A program made the position numbers and the translations under genes. A stretch of 64,000 nucleotides of DNA, taken from positions 3,130,001-3,194,000 of the forward strand of contig NZ_CP036200.1 in assembly GCF_004295345.1 (NCBI RefSeq), written 5' to 3'. The first letter of the stretch is position 1. Each line of letters starts with the position of its first letter. The notes under the pieces were generated by a model. That model made no database searches. It was not told the DNA's origin and saw only the letters and a program-made list of their open reading frames with translations. The DNA comes from Shewanella maritima (lineage in GTDB: Bacteria > Pseudomonadota > Gammaproteobacteria > Enterobacterales > Shewanellaceae). This document shows, in pieces, positions 37,004 to 47,083 of this stretch.

Positions 37004-38803
37004 ATGGATAAGTCGTTAGAAAAATCTCTCACCCAGTGGCTTAGGGGCCAAAAAAGCGCCTGTGGTCACTTCCTTAAGCTGTCGATCTTATTAGGTATTC
37101 TCAACGGTTTTGCCATTGTTGCTCAGGCTTATTGTTTAGCCACTATTCTCGATGGCGTTATTATGCAGCAGCTAGCGGTATCTGAATTAAGTCACTATTT
37201 TATTTCGCTAATTGGCTTGTTTGGCCTGCGCGCGATATTGGCTTTCGGGCGCGAGCGGGTGTCGTTTGAAGCGGGCAGGCGCTTACGTGAGCATATTCGA
37301 CAGGCTGTGCTGCACAAGCTGATCGCTTTAGGGCCAGTGTTCATTAAAGGTAAGCCAGCAGGGGCGTGGGCAAGTATCGTGTTCGAGCAGGTGGAAGACT
37401 TGCATGATTTTTATGCTAAGTACTTACCGCAAATGATCCTAGCTGGTTTTATTCCTATCACTATCTTGGCCTGTGTGTTTCCTCTCAATTGGGCTGCAGG
37501 GTTAATCTTGCTGGCAACTGCGCCGCTTATTCCGCTGTTTATGATCTTAGTTGGGATGGGCGCAGCTGATGCCAATCGCAAAAACTTTACCGCATTGGCA
37601 CGCTTAAGCGGTCACTTTATGGATCGCCTGCAGGGAATGGCAACCCTCAAGCTATTTAACCGTGCTGAAGCTGAGCTTGGCAAGATAGAGCAGGCATCAG
37701 AGGATTTTCGTACTCGCACCATGGCCGTGCTGCGAATGGCATTTTTAAGCTCGGCTGTGCTGGAGTTTTTTGCCGCGGTGTCAATCGCCGTGCTAGCCGT
37801 TTACTTTGGCTTTAGCTATTTGGGTCATCTCAATTTTGGTCACTATGGGGCTGGAATTAGCCTGTTCACAGGCATGTTTGTGTTGATCATGGCGCCTGAG
37901 TTTTATCAGCCCCTGCGGGATTTAGGTGCACATTATCATGCGAAGGCGCAAGCCATTGGTGCAGCAGAGTCCTTAGTTGACCTATTGGAAACGCCCGAGA
38001 CTTATTTAGCGAATAGTAGCAGTAGCCCAGATAAAGACATGTTGAGCACGCCGCAGGATCAAATCGACCTAGCTACTGTTGCGATTACTGCTACGGATTT
38101 AAAAGTCTTTAGTCAGGATGGTGCGTGTCTGCTTGGGCCTGTGTCATTTGAGGTGAATACGGGTGAGCATGTGGCTGTGGTTGGCCCAAGTGGTGCGGGT
38201 AAAACTAGCCTGATTAACGCACTGCTTGGCTTTTTGCCATATCAAGGCTCACTAAAGATTAATGGTGTTGAGCTAAAGCAAATTCCATTGGCTAAGTGGC
38301 GTTCACATCTTGCTTGGCTCGGGCAAGACCCACAGCTATTCCACGGCACGCTGCGAGATAATGTCGCGCTAGCTAACCCTGAGTTAACTGACGAGCAAAT
38401 TTTGAGTTTGCTTAGCCGTGCTCAGTTAGCTGATTTTGTTGCTCAGCATCATCAAGGGTTAGATGCGCCTATTAGCGATCAAGCGGCAGGTGTTTCGGTT
38501 GGTCAGGCGCAGCGTATCGCTTTAGCGCGCGCATTTGCGCAAGATGCCAGTGTCTTTGTACTTGATGAGCCAACGGCGAGTTTAGATAAGCACAGTGAAA
38601 TGCAAATAATGCAATCGATCAATCAAGCCATTAGCGCTAAAACCTGCATCACAGTCACTCACAGGCTCGATGAGTTAAGCGACATGCACAAAATTTTGGT
38701 ACTTAGTAAGGGAAAGCTAACTCAGGCTGGCAGTTATCAAGAGTTGGTTGCCGATGAGGCGGGTTTATTTGCGCGGCTTGTGGCTGGCAAGGAGGCGGTG
38801 TAA
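37004..38803 (+). CDS. cydD: Heterodimeric ABC exporter subunit CydD
   Basis: CydDC is an inner-membrane ABC exporter of reduced thiols needed for cytochrome bd and periplasmic cytochrome assembly. The 599-residue subunit has an N-terminal membrane domain with six helices (about 25-320), then the ATPase: Walker A GPSGAGKT (about 393-400), the family-typical degenerate signature GVSVGQAQRIALARAF, Walker B VFVLDEPTASLD and H-loop TVTHR. It overlaps cydC by one base (TAATG). GTTATGG at the start has weak upstream purines. Together with the nqr operon downstream this is a respiratory cluster. Confidence 0.95.
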   Translation: MDKSLEKSLTQWLRGQKSACGHFLKLSILLGILNGFAIVAQAYCLATILDGVIMQQLAVSELSHYFISLIGLFGLRAILAFGRERVSFEAGRRLREHIRQAVLHKLIALGPVFIKGKPAGAWASIVFEQVEDLHDFYAKYLPQMILAGFIPITILACVFPLNWAAGLILLATAPLIPLFMILVGMGAADANRKNFTALARLSGHFMDRLQGMATLKLFNRAEAELGKIEQASEDFRTRTMAVLRMAFLSSAVLEFFAAVSIAVLAVYFGFSYLGHLNFGHYGAGISLFTGMFVLIMAPEFYQPLRDLGAHYHAKAQAIGAAESLVDLLETPETYLANSSSSPDKDMLSTPQDQIDLATVAITATDLKVFSQDGACLLGPVSFEVNTGEHVAVVGPSGAGKTSLINALLGFLPYQGSLKINGVELKQIPLAKWRSHLAWLGQDPQLFHGTLRDNVALANPELTDEQILSLLSRAQLADFVAQHHQGLDAPISDQAAGVSVGQAQRIALARAFAQDASVFVLDEPTASLDKHSEMQIMQSINQAISAKTCITVTHRLDELSDMHKILVLSKGKLTQAGSYQELVADEAGLFARLVAGKEAV

Positions 38804-40545
38804 TGCGAATTCTACTGCCTTTTATAAAGCTGTTTAGCCGTCAATGGGTCATGATGGGCGTGGGCTTATTGCTGACCTTTACCACGTTAGTAACTGGGAT
38901 AGGTTTATTGTCGTTGTCGGGCTGGTTTTTATCCGCCACCGCTGTGGCTGGTTTAACCGTAGCAGCAGCTCAAGCGTTTAACTATTTCACACCTGCAGGT
39001 GGAGTGAGGTTTTTCTCCATCGCCCGAACTGCGAGTCGCTATGGTGAGCGCCTTGCGACTCATGAAGCCACTTTTAAGCTACTAACTGAATTAAGAGTAT
39101 GGGCGTGGCAAAAGCTATTACCACTATCGGATAAAAACCTACAGTCGCTGCGCCAAGGTGACATGCTTAATCGCCTAGTGGCAGATATTGATACCCTAGA
39201 TCACTTATATCTGCGCTTGCTTACGCCTATGGCGGCATCACTATTGATGATTGCTGGGTTGTACGCCTTTATCGCTTGGTTTGATCTGGCCATTGCCAAC
39301 GCGCTTTGCAGTGCGCTGCTTACCGTGTGGCTAATTGTGCCCGTGGTGTTCTATCAATTGGGCCGCAAACCTGGCGAGGTGTTAATTACTAGCCGTCAAC
39401 ACTACCGCGTTAAGCTACTCGATATTATTCAAGGACAGGCAGAGCTGACCTTGTTCAATGCCAATAAGCGCTATCAGGCTGAACTAGTCAAATCACAACA
39501 GGCATTATTTGATGCGCAAGCGAAAATGGCGACGATTACCGGGCTAAGTCAGGCGATGGTAATTGCTGCCAATGGCGCGATTGTGACTTTGATTTTGTTT
39601 ATGGCAAGTCAAGGAGTAGGTGAGTATGTACCGCCAGGACCTATGATGGCGATGGTGGTGTTTGCCGCGATGGCAACCCTAGAAATGTTGATGCCAATAG
39701 CTGGCGCATTTCAGCATTTATCGTCAACTGTGTTGGCTGCGAAACGCTTAAATCAGGTCACTGCTCAGCAAAGTGATATTCAATTTCCCCTGCAACCGAC
39801 TAGCTCATCGACCGAGAAAAGCGCTTCTACAAACTCACCCGCCGTGAGCCTTGAGTTAAGCGGAATTCATTTTGCCTATAATGGGAATCACTTAGAAAGC
39901 GTAGTTGATAACAACAAGGTACTAAACGGTTTGTCGTTAACGCTTAATGTTGGTAGCAAGGTGGCTATTTTGGGGAAAACTGGCTGTGGTAAGTCGAGTT
40001 TGCTCAACCTCATCACCCGTCAGTGGCAGGCGCAGGCGGGCAGCATCAAGCTAAATGACCAAGCTATCGAGCAGTTTACTGAACAGCAGCTGCGCCAATC
40101 TATGACTTTGGTTAGCCAACGTATTCATCTATTTGCTGGTACATTGCGTGACAACCTAGCCATAGCTATGCCTTATGTAAAAGGCGAGAAGCGCAAAGCC
40201 CATGATGACAAGTTTGTCGCCGTGCTTAAGCAAGTTGGCCTTGATACATTGTTAGAGGCTGACAAACCTTTGGATGTGTGGATTGGCGAAGGTGGCAGGC
40301 AGTTATCAGGAGGTGAGCGCCGCCGCATTGGTGTGGCTAGAGCTTTGCTGCGCGATGCACCCTTGTTGTTACTTGATGAGCCAACTGAAGGGTTAGATAA
40401 GGCAACCGAGAGAGATATTATGGCCTTGCTGTTAGACTTTGCTCGTCACAAAACCTTGTTAATGATCACCCACAGACATACCGCATTAGAGCATATGGAT
40501 GAGATTTACCATATGGACGGCGGTCAATTACAAGCTAGTGTCTGA
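38803..40545 (+). CDS. cydC: Heterodimeric ABC exporter subunit CydC
   Basis: Partner of CydD. The 580-residue subunit has six membrane helices (about 15-300), Walker A GKTGCGKSS (about 392-400), canonical signature QLSGGERRRIGVARAL, Walker B LLLLDEPTEGLD and H-loop MITHRHTAL. Having one consensus and one degenerate ATPase site is normal for this pair. Its ATG overlaps the cydD stop. The linker around residues 325-350 is serine-rich (SSSTEKSASTNS). Confidence 0.95.
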   Translation: MRILLPFIKLFSRQWVMMGVGLLLTFTTLVTGIGLLSLSGWFLSATAVAGLTVAAAQAFNYFTPAGGVRFFSIARTASRYGERLATHEATFKLLTELRVWAWQKLLPLSDKNLQSLRQGDMLNRLVADIDTLDHLYLRLLTPMAASLLMIAGLYAFIAWFDLAIANALCSALLTVWLIVPVVFYQLGRKPGEVLITSRQHYRVKLLDIIQGQAELTLFNANKRYQAELVKSQQALFDAQAKMATITGLSQAMVIAANGAIVTLILFMASQGVGEYVPPGPMMAMVVFAAMATLEMLMPIAGAFQHLSSTVLAAKRLNQVTAQQSDIQFPLQPTSSSTEKSASTNSPAVSLELSGIHFAYNGNHLESVVDNNKVLNGLSLTLNVGSKVAILGKTGCGKSSLLNLITRQWQAQAGSIKLNDQAIEQFTEQQLRQSMTLVSQRIHLFAGTLRDNLAIAMPYVKGEKRKAHDDKFVAVLKQVGLDTLLEADKPLDVWIGEGGRQLSGGERRRIGVARALLRDAPLLLLDEPTEGLDKATERDIMALLLDFARHKTLLMITHRHTALEHMDEIYHMDGGQLQASV

Positions 40546-40590
40546 TGACTTAGCTTGCTTACAGGCGAAAACATCAGTCAAAAGTACATA

Positions 40591-40615
40591 AGTTACTGCT
40601 AAATAAAGCAGTTTT
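40591..40615 (+). terminator. Weak terminator after cydC
   Basis: ACTGC and GCAGT form a short stem over an 8-base loop, followed by TTTTTGT. A weak call because the stem is only five base pairs. Confidence 0.35.
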
Positions 40616-40794
40616 TGTATTTAATACTACAAAAATGGCCGTAAATCGACGTTTTTGCATGACCATGGTCACAATTAGGCTGGGGTTTGGTGTATTAAAA
40701 TTACAAAAAGCGCTGGTAATGTGAACTCGATCAGGAAAAGTTTTTAACAAGGAATTAAAATTAGCCCATCTATTTTATCAGGATGGTGATTTTA

Positions 40795-42159
40795 ATGGCG
40801 AGTTTTGCAAAACCCGTTATCACGATCAAGCGTGGTTTGGATATCCCGATTGCGGGTGAACCAAGCGCGCAGCTTGATGTGGCAACTCCACCCACCCAAG
40901 TTGCATTGATTGGCGAAGAATACGTTGGTCTTAAACCTACCATGGCAGTCGAAGAGGGCGACCATGTAAAAAAAGGCCAGTTGCTATTTGAAGACAAGAA
41001 AACCCCAGGCGTAAAATTTACCGCGCCAGCAAGTGGTGTTGTCAGTGCAATCAATCGCGGCGAACGCCGCGTATTACAGTCGGTTGTTATTGATTGCGAT
41101 AGTGAGCAACAGGCGCTGAGCTTTGATGCTATTGGCGATGTCAGCAAGCTAGAAAAACAACAAGTAGTTGATAACCTTGTTAACTCAGGCTTGTGGACAG
41201 CGCTGCGTACTCGCCCATTTTCGCGCGTTCCGCAACTTGACGCTGAAGCCGCTGGCATTTTTGTTACCGCTATTGATACCAATCCATTGGCTGCTGATCC
41301 AAGACCGATTATTGCTGCAGAGCAAGCTGCGTTTGAAGCTGGTCTTAAGGTGCTTACCAAGCTTACCAGTGGTCAAGTTTATTTGTGCCAAGACGATAAC
41401 GCGCCGCTAATTGAACAGGCAATTGACGGTGTTGAGTTGTATCCATTTGCAGGTGTTCATCCAGCAGGTCTTGTTGGTACTCACATCCACATGCTGCTGC
41501 CTGTGAGCATTGAACGTCAGGTATGGCATTTGAACTATCAAGACGTTATTGCTTACGGCAAGTTGTTCTTAACTGGCGAGCTTTACACCGACCGTGTAGT
41601 TACTCTAGCTGGTCCAAACGTGCTTAAGCCTCGTCATGTGCGCATGCAAATGGGGGCTAAACTATCTGAACTGGTTGTTGGTGAGCTAAACGATAGTATA
41701 TCTCGCGTAGTATCAGGCTCTATCTTATCGGGCCATACTGCAGTAGATACTTATGACTACCTTGGTCGCTTCCATATGCAAATATCCGTGCTGACAGAAG
41801 ATTACGGTCAGCAAGTTCTACCTTGGGTAAAACCTGACAGTGAAAAATTCTCGCTAACTGGCTTGATGATGTCTGGCTTTAGCCGCACCCGCAAACTATT
41901 CCAATTCACCACTCATGCTGGTGGCTCTGCGCGCGCCATGATGGCCTTTGGTCAGCTGGCACGGGTGATGCCGCTAGATATTCTGCCAACCTTGTTAGTG
42001 CGCGACCTTGTAGTGCGTGATACTGATGAAGCTCAGCTATTGGGCGCGTTGGAGTTGGATGAAGAAGACTTAGCCTTGTGCACTTTTGTGTGTCCAGGTA
42101 AGTACGATTTTGGTAAAGAGCTACGTGCTTGTTTAGACATTATCGAGAGGGAAGGTTAA
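40795..42159 (+). CDS. nqrA: Na+-translocating NADH:quinone reductase subunit A
   Basis: NqrA is the peripheral quinone-associated subunit of the sodium-pumping NADH:quinone reductase. The ATG at 40795 is preferred; it follows AGGATG by nine bases and gives the expected N-terminus, with VITIKRGLDIPIAG about ten residues in. The 454-residue protein carries the family segments GEEYVGLKPTMAVEEGDHVK (about 38-57), LFEDKKTPGVKFTAPASG, RPFSRVPQLD and HPAGLVGTHIHMLLPVS. It begins the nqrABCDEF operon. No cysteine-cluster or transmembrane segment is seen, as expected. Confidence 0.95.
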   Translation: MASFAKPVITIKRGLDIPIAGEPSAQLDVATPPTQVALIGEEYVGLKPTMAVEEGDHVKKGQLLFEDKKTPGVKFTAPASGVVSAINRGERRVLQSVVIDCDSEQQALSFDAIGDVSKLEKQQVVDNLVNSGLWTALRTRPFSRVPQLDAEAAGIFVTAIDTNPLAADPRPIIAAEQAAFEAGLKVLTKLTSGQVYLCQDDNAPLIEQAIDGVELYPFAGVHPAGLVGTHIHMLLPVSIERQVWHLNYQDVIAYGKLFLTGELYTDRVVTLAGPNVLKPRHVRMQMGAKLSELVVGELNDSISRVVSGSILSGHTAVDTYDYLGRFHMQISVLTEDYGQQVLPWVKPDSEKFSLTGLMMSGFSRTRKLFQFTTHAGGSARAMMAFGQLARVMPLDILPTLLVRDLVVRDTDEAQLLGALELDEEDLALCTFVCPGKYDFGKELRACLDIIEREG

Positions 42160-43379
42160 TGAGTAAGCAAGATAAAAAACCAAACGTACAAGACAGCTAC
42201 TACGCTCATGGTGGCTCAATGCGCGCCTATTTGCGCTCGTTGTGGATTGCCCACGGTCGCAGCACCAAAGGTCGCGTTCATGTACGTGACGCCATTGATG
42301 TAAAACGTACTATGCACATTGTCGGCATGTGTCTGCTGCCTGCTTTGTTTTTTGGTATGTATAACTTAGGCGTGCAAGCGCAGGTTGCCATTGTTGATGG
42401 TGCAAGCCAATCAACAAGTTGGCAGCTGTTTTTATTTAACGCCATTTTTGGTGAGCTAACTGCGGAGTCTGGCTTTGTTAGTAAGTTCATTTATGGCGCC
42501 AGCTTTTATGTCCCTATTTACCTAGTCACGCTAGTGGTTTGCTTGTTCTGGGAAGTGGTTTTCGCTCGGGTAAGAAGGCAAGAGCTGCACGAAGGCTTTT
42601 TCGTAACCGCGCTATTGTTCTCGCTCATTTTGCCGGTATCAACACCGCTGTGGATTATTGCCCTTGGTGTCACCTTTGGCGTGATTGTCGCTAAAGAGAT
42701 GTTTGGCGGCATGGGTTATAACTTCTTAAACCCAGCGCTGGCAGGTTATGCCTTTATTTACTTTGGCTACCCAAGTGAAGTCGCTGCTATCAGTCAGTTT
42801 GTTGCGGTTGATGGTTACTCTGGCGCGACGACTTTAGGCATGGCTGCTGCCAGTAAGAAGATGATTTTTGCTGACACTAGCTGGTACAGCGTGTTTAGTG
42901 ATGCTAATTGGTGGAACAGCTTTTTAGGTTTTGTTCCTGGCTCAGTTGGTGAAACCAGTACGCTATTACTGCTGTTGGGTGGTGGTATTTTACTGCTAAC
43001 CCGCGTGGCAGATTGGCGTATTGTCGCGGGCGTTATGCTTGGCATGATTGCGACTACGGTTATCTTTAATCTGGTTGGCTCTAACAAAAACGCGCTCTAC
43101 GCGATGCCGTGGACTTGGCATTTAGTCACAGGTGGCTTTGCCATCGGTATGATGTTTATGGCGACTGACCCAGTGACGGCCTCGTACACCCGTAATGCTA
43201 AATATGCTTATGGCGCCATGATTGGTTTCATGACCATTCTTATTCGCTGCATGAACGCTAAATTGCCTGAGGGCATTATGCTGGCGATTTTGTTTACCAA
43301 TCTATGGGCACCGATTTTCGACTACTTAGTGGCGCGCGCCAATATCAAGCGGAGGCTTAAACGTCATGGCATTAAATAA
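42159..43379 (+). CDS. nqrB: Na+-translocating NADH:quinone reductase subunit B
   Basis: NqrB is a ten-helix membrane subunit with covalent FMN, the site of quinone reduction and part of the sodium path. The ATG at 42159 overlaps the nqrA stop (TAATG) and gives 406 residues; the longer frame from 42129 would overlap nqrA by 30 bp. The flavinylation site is DGYSGATTLG with the modified threonine at 224, and GGMGYNFLNPALAGYAFIYF carries the conserved glycine loop. The HGGSMRAYLRS segment near 17 replaces the usual N-terminal motif of Vibrio. Confidence 0.95.
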   Translation: MSKQDKKPNVQDSYYAHGGSMRAYLRSLWIAHGRSTKGRVHVRDAIDVKRTMHIVGMCLLPALFFGMYNLGVQAQVAIVDGASQSTSWQLFLFNAIFGELTAESGFVSKFIYGASFYVPIYLVTLVVCLFWEVVFARVRRQELHEGFFVTALLFSLILPVSTPLWIIALGVTFGVIVAKEMFGGMGYNFLNPALAGYAFIYFGYPSEVAAISQFVAVDGYSGATTLGMAAASKKMIFADTSWYSVFSDANWWNSFLGFVPGSVGETSTLLLLLGGGILLLTRVADWRIVAGVMLGMIATTVIFNLVGSNKNALYAMPWTWHLVTGGFAIGMMFMATDPVTASYTRNAKYAYGAMIGFMTILIRCMNAKLPEGIMLAILFTNLWAPIFDYLVARANIKRRLKRHGIK

Positions 43380-44136
43380 AGATTCAGTGCTAGGCACCAT
43401 GGTGTTTGTTATCAGCCTTAGTCTTGTTTGCTCATTTATGATCACAGGTACCGCAGAGGTGCTTAAAGAGCGCAAGCTGGTGAAAAAACGCAATGAGCTA
43501 CAACAAATTGTGCTTAGTGCAGCAGGGGTTGACAGCAATGCGGGCAATTTTCAAACTCTGTTTGCCGACCGTGTTAAACCTAAGCTGTTAACCCTAGAGA
43601 CAGGCGAGCTTAGCGAGCAAGAAAACATTCTTGATTTTGATGAGCGTATGGCAGCAATTAACCCTGAAACCTCAACTAAGCCGAAAAAAGACTTAGCTAA
43701 AATCAAGCGCCGCGCTAATCAAGTGCGTGTGTTTGAGGTGTATGACGAGTCAGGCAAGTTATCTCGCTTGGTGCTACCAATTTACGGTAAAGGTTTATGG
43801 TCAATTCTTTATGGCTATGTGGCAATAGAGCCAGACTTTAATACCGTTGGCAGTATTACCTTCTACGAGCATGGTGAAACTCCTGGCATTGCTGATTTTG
43901 TGACTGATCCTGACTGGTTAGGTAAGTGGCAAGGTAAGCAAGTATTTGATAGCAAAGGTAAGGTTGCCATTAAAGTGATTAAAGGCGGCGCGAAAGAGGG
44001 CGATGTTCACGGCGTTGATGGCGTGAGCGGTGCGACTCGTACCGGCGTAGGTATTCAAAAGGCGGTGCATTTCTGGTTTGGGCCAGAGGGTTATCAGCCT
44101 TACCTTAACCAGCTTGCTAGTGCGGGAGGTCAGTAA
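43366..44136 (+). CDS. nqrC: Na+-translocating NADH:quinone reductase subunit C
   Basis: NqrC is anchored by one N-terminal helix (about 9-28) and carries a second covalent FMN in the periplasm. The 256-residue product has the flavinylation motif [10 protein letters not shown] with T224 and the conserved [20 protein letters not shown] at 140-159. It overlaps nqrB by 14 bp and ends where nqrD starts (TAATG). Covalent FMN is installed by ApbE, whose gene is not in this window. Confidence 0.95.
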   Translation: MALNKDSVLGTMVFVISLSLVCSFMITGTAEVLKERKLVKKRNELQQIVLSAAGVDSNAGNFQTLFADRVKPKLLTLETGELSEQENILDFDERMAAINPETSTKPKKDLAKIKRRANQVRVFEVYDESGKLSRLVLPIYGKGLWSILYGYVAIEPDFNTVGSITFYEHGETPGIADFVTDPDWLGKWQGKQVFDSKGKVAIKVIKGGAKEGDVHGVDGVSGATRTGVGIQKAVHFWFGPEGYQPYLNQLASAGGQ

Positions 44137-44756
44137 TGAATAAAGTGATTACCAATAAAGACTTATTGCTCACGCCAGTATTCACTAACAACCCTGTTGC
44201 TATGCAGGTGTTGGGTGTGTGTTCGGCGCTGGCAGTCAGTAACTCAATGCAAACCGCGCTAGTTATGACGCTGGCAGTCACCTTTGTATTGGTGTTTTCT
44301 AACCTCATCATCTCCACCATTCGCAATTTCATCCCTAATAGTGTGCGGATTATTGCGCAAATGACGGTAATTGCCTCTTTGGTGATTATTGTCGATATGG
44401 TGCTGCAAGATGTGGCCTATGAGTTGTCAAAGCAGCTATCTGTATTTGTCAGCTTGATCATCACCAACTGTATCATCATGGGGCGCGCAGAAGCCTTTGC
44501 GATGAAGTATCCACCGCATTTGGCACTGGTTGACGCCGCAGGTAACTCATTAGGTTATGGTGTGATTTTACTTGGTGTTGCCTTTGTGCGTGAGCTACTG
44601 GGTAAAGGCACCTTGTTTGGCGCTGAGATATTCAAAACCGTGGAAAACGGTGGCTGGTATCTTGCCAATGAAATGTTCACTTTGCCGCCAAGTGCTTTCT
44701 TCTTGATTGGCGTGATGATCTGGGCAATTCGCGTTGTTCAGCGTAAGCGAGGTTAA
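44136..44756 (+). CDS. nqrD: Na+-translocating NADH:quinone reductase subunit D
   Basis: NqrD is a six-helix membrane subunit paired with NqrE in an inverted-repeat arrangement that holds a 2Fe-2S cluster between them. The 206-residue protein shows [12 protein letters not shown] near 27-38 with the first conserved cysteine and [18 protein letters not shown] with the second. Its ATG overlaps the nqrC stop. Confidence 0.95.
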   Translation: MNKVITNKDLLLTPVFTNNPVAMQVLGVCSALAVSNSMQTALVMTLAVTFVLVFSNLIISTIRNFIPNSVRIIAQMTVIASLVIIVDMVLQDVAYELSKQLSVFVSLIITNCIIMGRAEAFAMKYPPHLALVDAAGNSLGYGVILLGVAFVRELLGKGTLFGAEIFKTVENGGWYLANEMFTLPPSAFFLIGVMIWAIRVVQRKRG

Positions 44757-44758
44757 TC

Positions 44759-45367
44759 ATGGAACATTATATTAATTTATTTATTCAGGCCGCGTTTATC
44801 GACAACATGGCGCTGTCGTTCTTCCTTGGTATGTGTACCTTCTTGGCGGTATCGAAAAAAGTCTCTACTGCTTTTGGCTTGGGTATCGCTGTGATTGTTG
44901 TCATGCTGATTGCTGTGCCTGTGAATCAGCTCATTTACGTCAACCTATTAAAGCCTGGCGCACTGGCATGGGCGGGTATGGCTGAGCTTGATATTAGCTA
45001 CTTAAAGCTGATCACCTTTATTGGTGTGATTGCTGCACTGGTGCAGATTTTAGAGATGTTCCTTGAGCGTTACTTGCCAACCCTGCATCAATCGCTAGGC
45101 ATTTTCTTGCCTCTGCTAACCGTAAACTGCGCTATTTTTGCTGGCGTGTTGTTTATGAGTAACCGCGACTACAACTTAACTGAGTCAGTCGTATTTGCTG
45201 GCGGCAGTGCCGTAGGTTGGGCTGTTGCCATTGTGTTGTTGGCAGGTTTGCGTGAGAGAATGAAGTTCCATGCAATTCCAGACGGATTGCAGGGGATCGG
45301 CATTACCTTTATCACCACAGGGCTAATGGCACTTGGATTTATGTCATTTGCTGGTATTTCGTTGTAA
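44759..45367 (+). CDS. nqrE: Na+-translocating NADH:quinone reductase subunit E
   Basis: NqrE is the six-helix partner of NqrD. The 202-residue protein has [20 protein letters not shown] (20-39) and [18 protein letters not shown] with the conserved cysteines that bind the intramembrane iron-sulfur cluster with NqrD. It follows nqrD after two bases and is separated from nqrF by 42 bp that include AAGGT, the nqrF ribosome site. Confidence 0.95.
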   Translation: MEHYINLFIQAAFIDNMALSFFLGMCTFLAVSKKVSTAFGLGIAVIVVMLIAVPVNQLIYVNLLKPGALAWAGMAELDISYLKLITFIGVIAALVQILEMFLERYLPTLHQSLGIFLPLLTVNCAIFAGVLFMSNRDYNLTESVVFAGGSAVGWAVAIVLLAGLRERMKFHAIPDGLQGIGITFITTGLMALGFMSFAGISL

Positions 45368-45409
45368 GGCGCGCCTTACTCGTTAATGCATTATTAGAAG
45401 GTAGATTAA

Positions 45410-46626
45410 ATGGAAATGGCAATTGGTATCGGCATGTTTACCACTGTGGTATGTGTGTTGGTTGCGGTGATTTTATTCGCCAAAAGTAAGCTGGTGAATA
45501 CTGGCGATGTCACCATTGGAATTAATGGCGACGACGACAAAAGCCTGCAAACGCCAGCGGGTGAAAAACTGCTAGGTGCGCTAGCAGGTAAAAATATCTT
45601 TATTCCATCGGCATGCGGTGGCGGTGGTACCTGTGGCCAGTGCCGGGTAACTGTAAAATCTGGAGGCGGTGATATTCTGGCGACTGAGCTTGAGCATATC
45701 ACCAAAAAAGAGGCTAAAGAGGGCTGTCGTTTAGCTTGTCAGGTTGCGGTGCGCACTGACATGGAGCTTGAGGTCGACGAAGAAATCTTCGGCGTTAAAA
45801 AATGGCAGTGTGAGGTTGTTTCTAACAATAACCAGGCGACTTTTATTAAAGAGCTACTGCTTAAAGTGCCTGAAGGCGAAGAAGTATTGTTTAAGGCGGG
45901 TGGTTATATTCAAATTGAAGCGCCAGCCCATGAGGTAAAATACAGCGACTTTGATATTCCTGCTGAGTATCGCGACGACTGGGAAAAATATGGGTTGTTT
46001 GACCTAGTATCGAAAGTGGATGAAGACGTGCTGCGCGCCTACTCAATGGCAAACTACCCTGAAGAGAAAGGCCTAATCATGCTGAACGTGCGTATCGCAA
46101 CGCCGCCAGCAGAAGGTTTACCACCGGGGCAAATGTCATCATACATCTTTAACTTAAAAGCCGGTGATAAGGTCACTATCTCAGGGCCATTTGGTGAGTT
46201 CTTTGTAAAAGAAACTGACGCTGAAATGGTATTCATTGGCGGTGGTGCAGGTATGGCGCCGATGCGCTCACACATCTTTAATCAGCTTAAAGGCGTTAAA
46301 ACCAAGCGTAAGATGAGTTTTTGGTATGGCGCGCGCTCTAAGCGTGAGATCTTCTATCAAGATCATTTCGATAAACTGGCTGCAGAGAACGAAAACTTTG
46401 AGTGGCATGTGGCTCTATCAGATCCCTTGAAGAAGATAACTGGACTGGCTACACAGGCTTTATTCATAACGTGCTGTATGAGAATTACCTCAAGCAGCAT
46501 AAAGCGCCAGAAGATTGCGAGTTCTACATGTGTGGCCCTCCAATCATGAACTCATCGGTTATCAATATGCTAGAAAGCCTAGGTGTTGAGCAAGAGAACA
46601 TCTTACTCGATGACTTTGGTGATTAG
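45410..46626 (+). CDS. nqrF: Na+-translocating NADH:quinone reductase subunit F, frameshifted in this sequence
   Basis: NqrF is the NADH-oxidising subunit: N-terminal membrane helix (about 5-24), ferredoxin domain with 2Fe-2S cysteines C69, C75, C78 and C110 ([11 protein letters not shown]), FAD-binding RAYSMANYP, and NADH-binding [11 protein letters not shown]. The frame from 45410 reads normally to ALSDP (about 339) and then breaks into unrelated residues, stopping at 46549. The adjoining frame, open to 46626, restores [20 protein letters not shown] at the expected place and ends with [12 protein letters not shown]... LLDDFGD. One base is missing in the CCC run at 46424-46426. Corrected length is 405 residues, as usual for NqrF. 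Whether the error is real or from sequencing is open. Confidence 0.9.
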
Positions 46627-46647
46627 AGCTTAGCCTTAAAGCAAATG

Positions 46648-46674
46648 AAAAAGACGACCTAGGTCGTCTTTTTT
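46648..46674 (+). terminator. Terminator after the nqr operon
   Basis: AAGACGACC and GGTCGTCTT (46651-46659 and 46662-46670) form a near-perfect palindrome followed by six T. It lies about 25 bp after the nqrF stop and marks the operon end without apbE or nqrM. Confidence 0.9.
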
Positions 46675-47083
46675 GTTTTGCCTCTAAACCACGGCTTGAG
46701 TGGGCGGTTATCATCAAAAATGACTTTGCTTGTTATATCCAGTTATCTTCAGGGCTTTTAGCTCTAATAATTAGCTCACGTTACAATGACATTTAAAGCA
46801 CGCAGCGAGCTCATCCCTATAAAATCGACGAAAGCATCTATTTTTTCAAGACTTTAAATGTCAGTGCGACTGAGTGCTATAGGAGTTTTAGATTTGTCTA
46901 GGTTGGGGGAAATAGTTTCTGAAGGTGGTTGGTTTTTGAATGAACTTTTGCTACGTAAACATATAGCGTACTTTTGGACATAAACCGGCTAGAACATAAG
47001 CTAAGTGTTACTTGCTGTTAAAGCAAAGCTTCTATTATCTATTTAACAGTCTGCCCTGAACTCAACTCTTGTTGTCCGATGAT
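46675..47083. other. Non-coding gap after nqr with an 11-bp inverted repeat
   Basis: About 410 bp without a convincing gene. GACATTTAAAG (46788-46798) and CTTTAAATGTC (46852-46862) are perfect inverted copies separated by 53 bp; their role is unknown. No other strong structure was seen. Confidence 0.5.
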
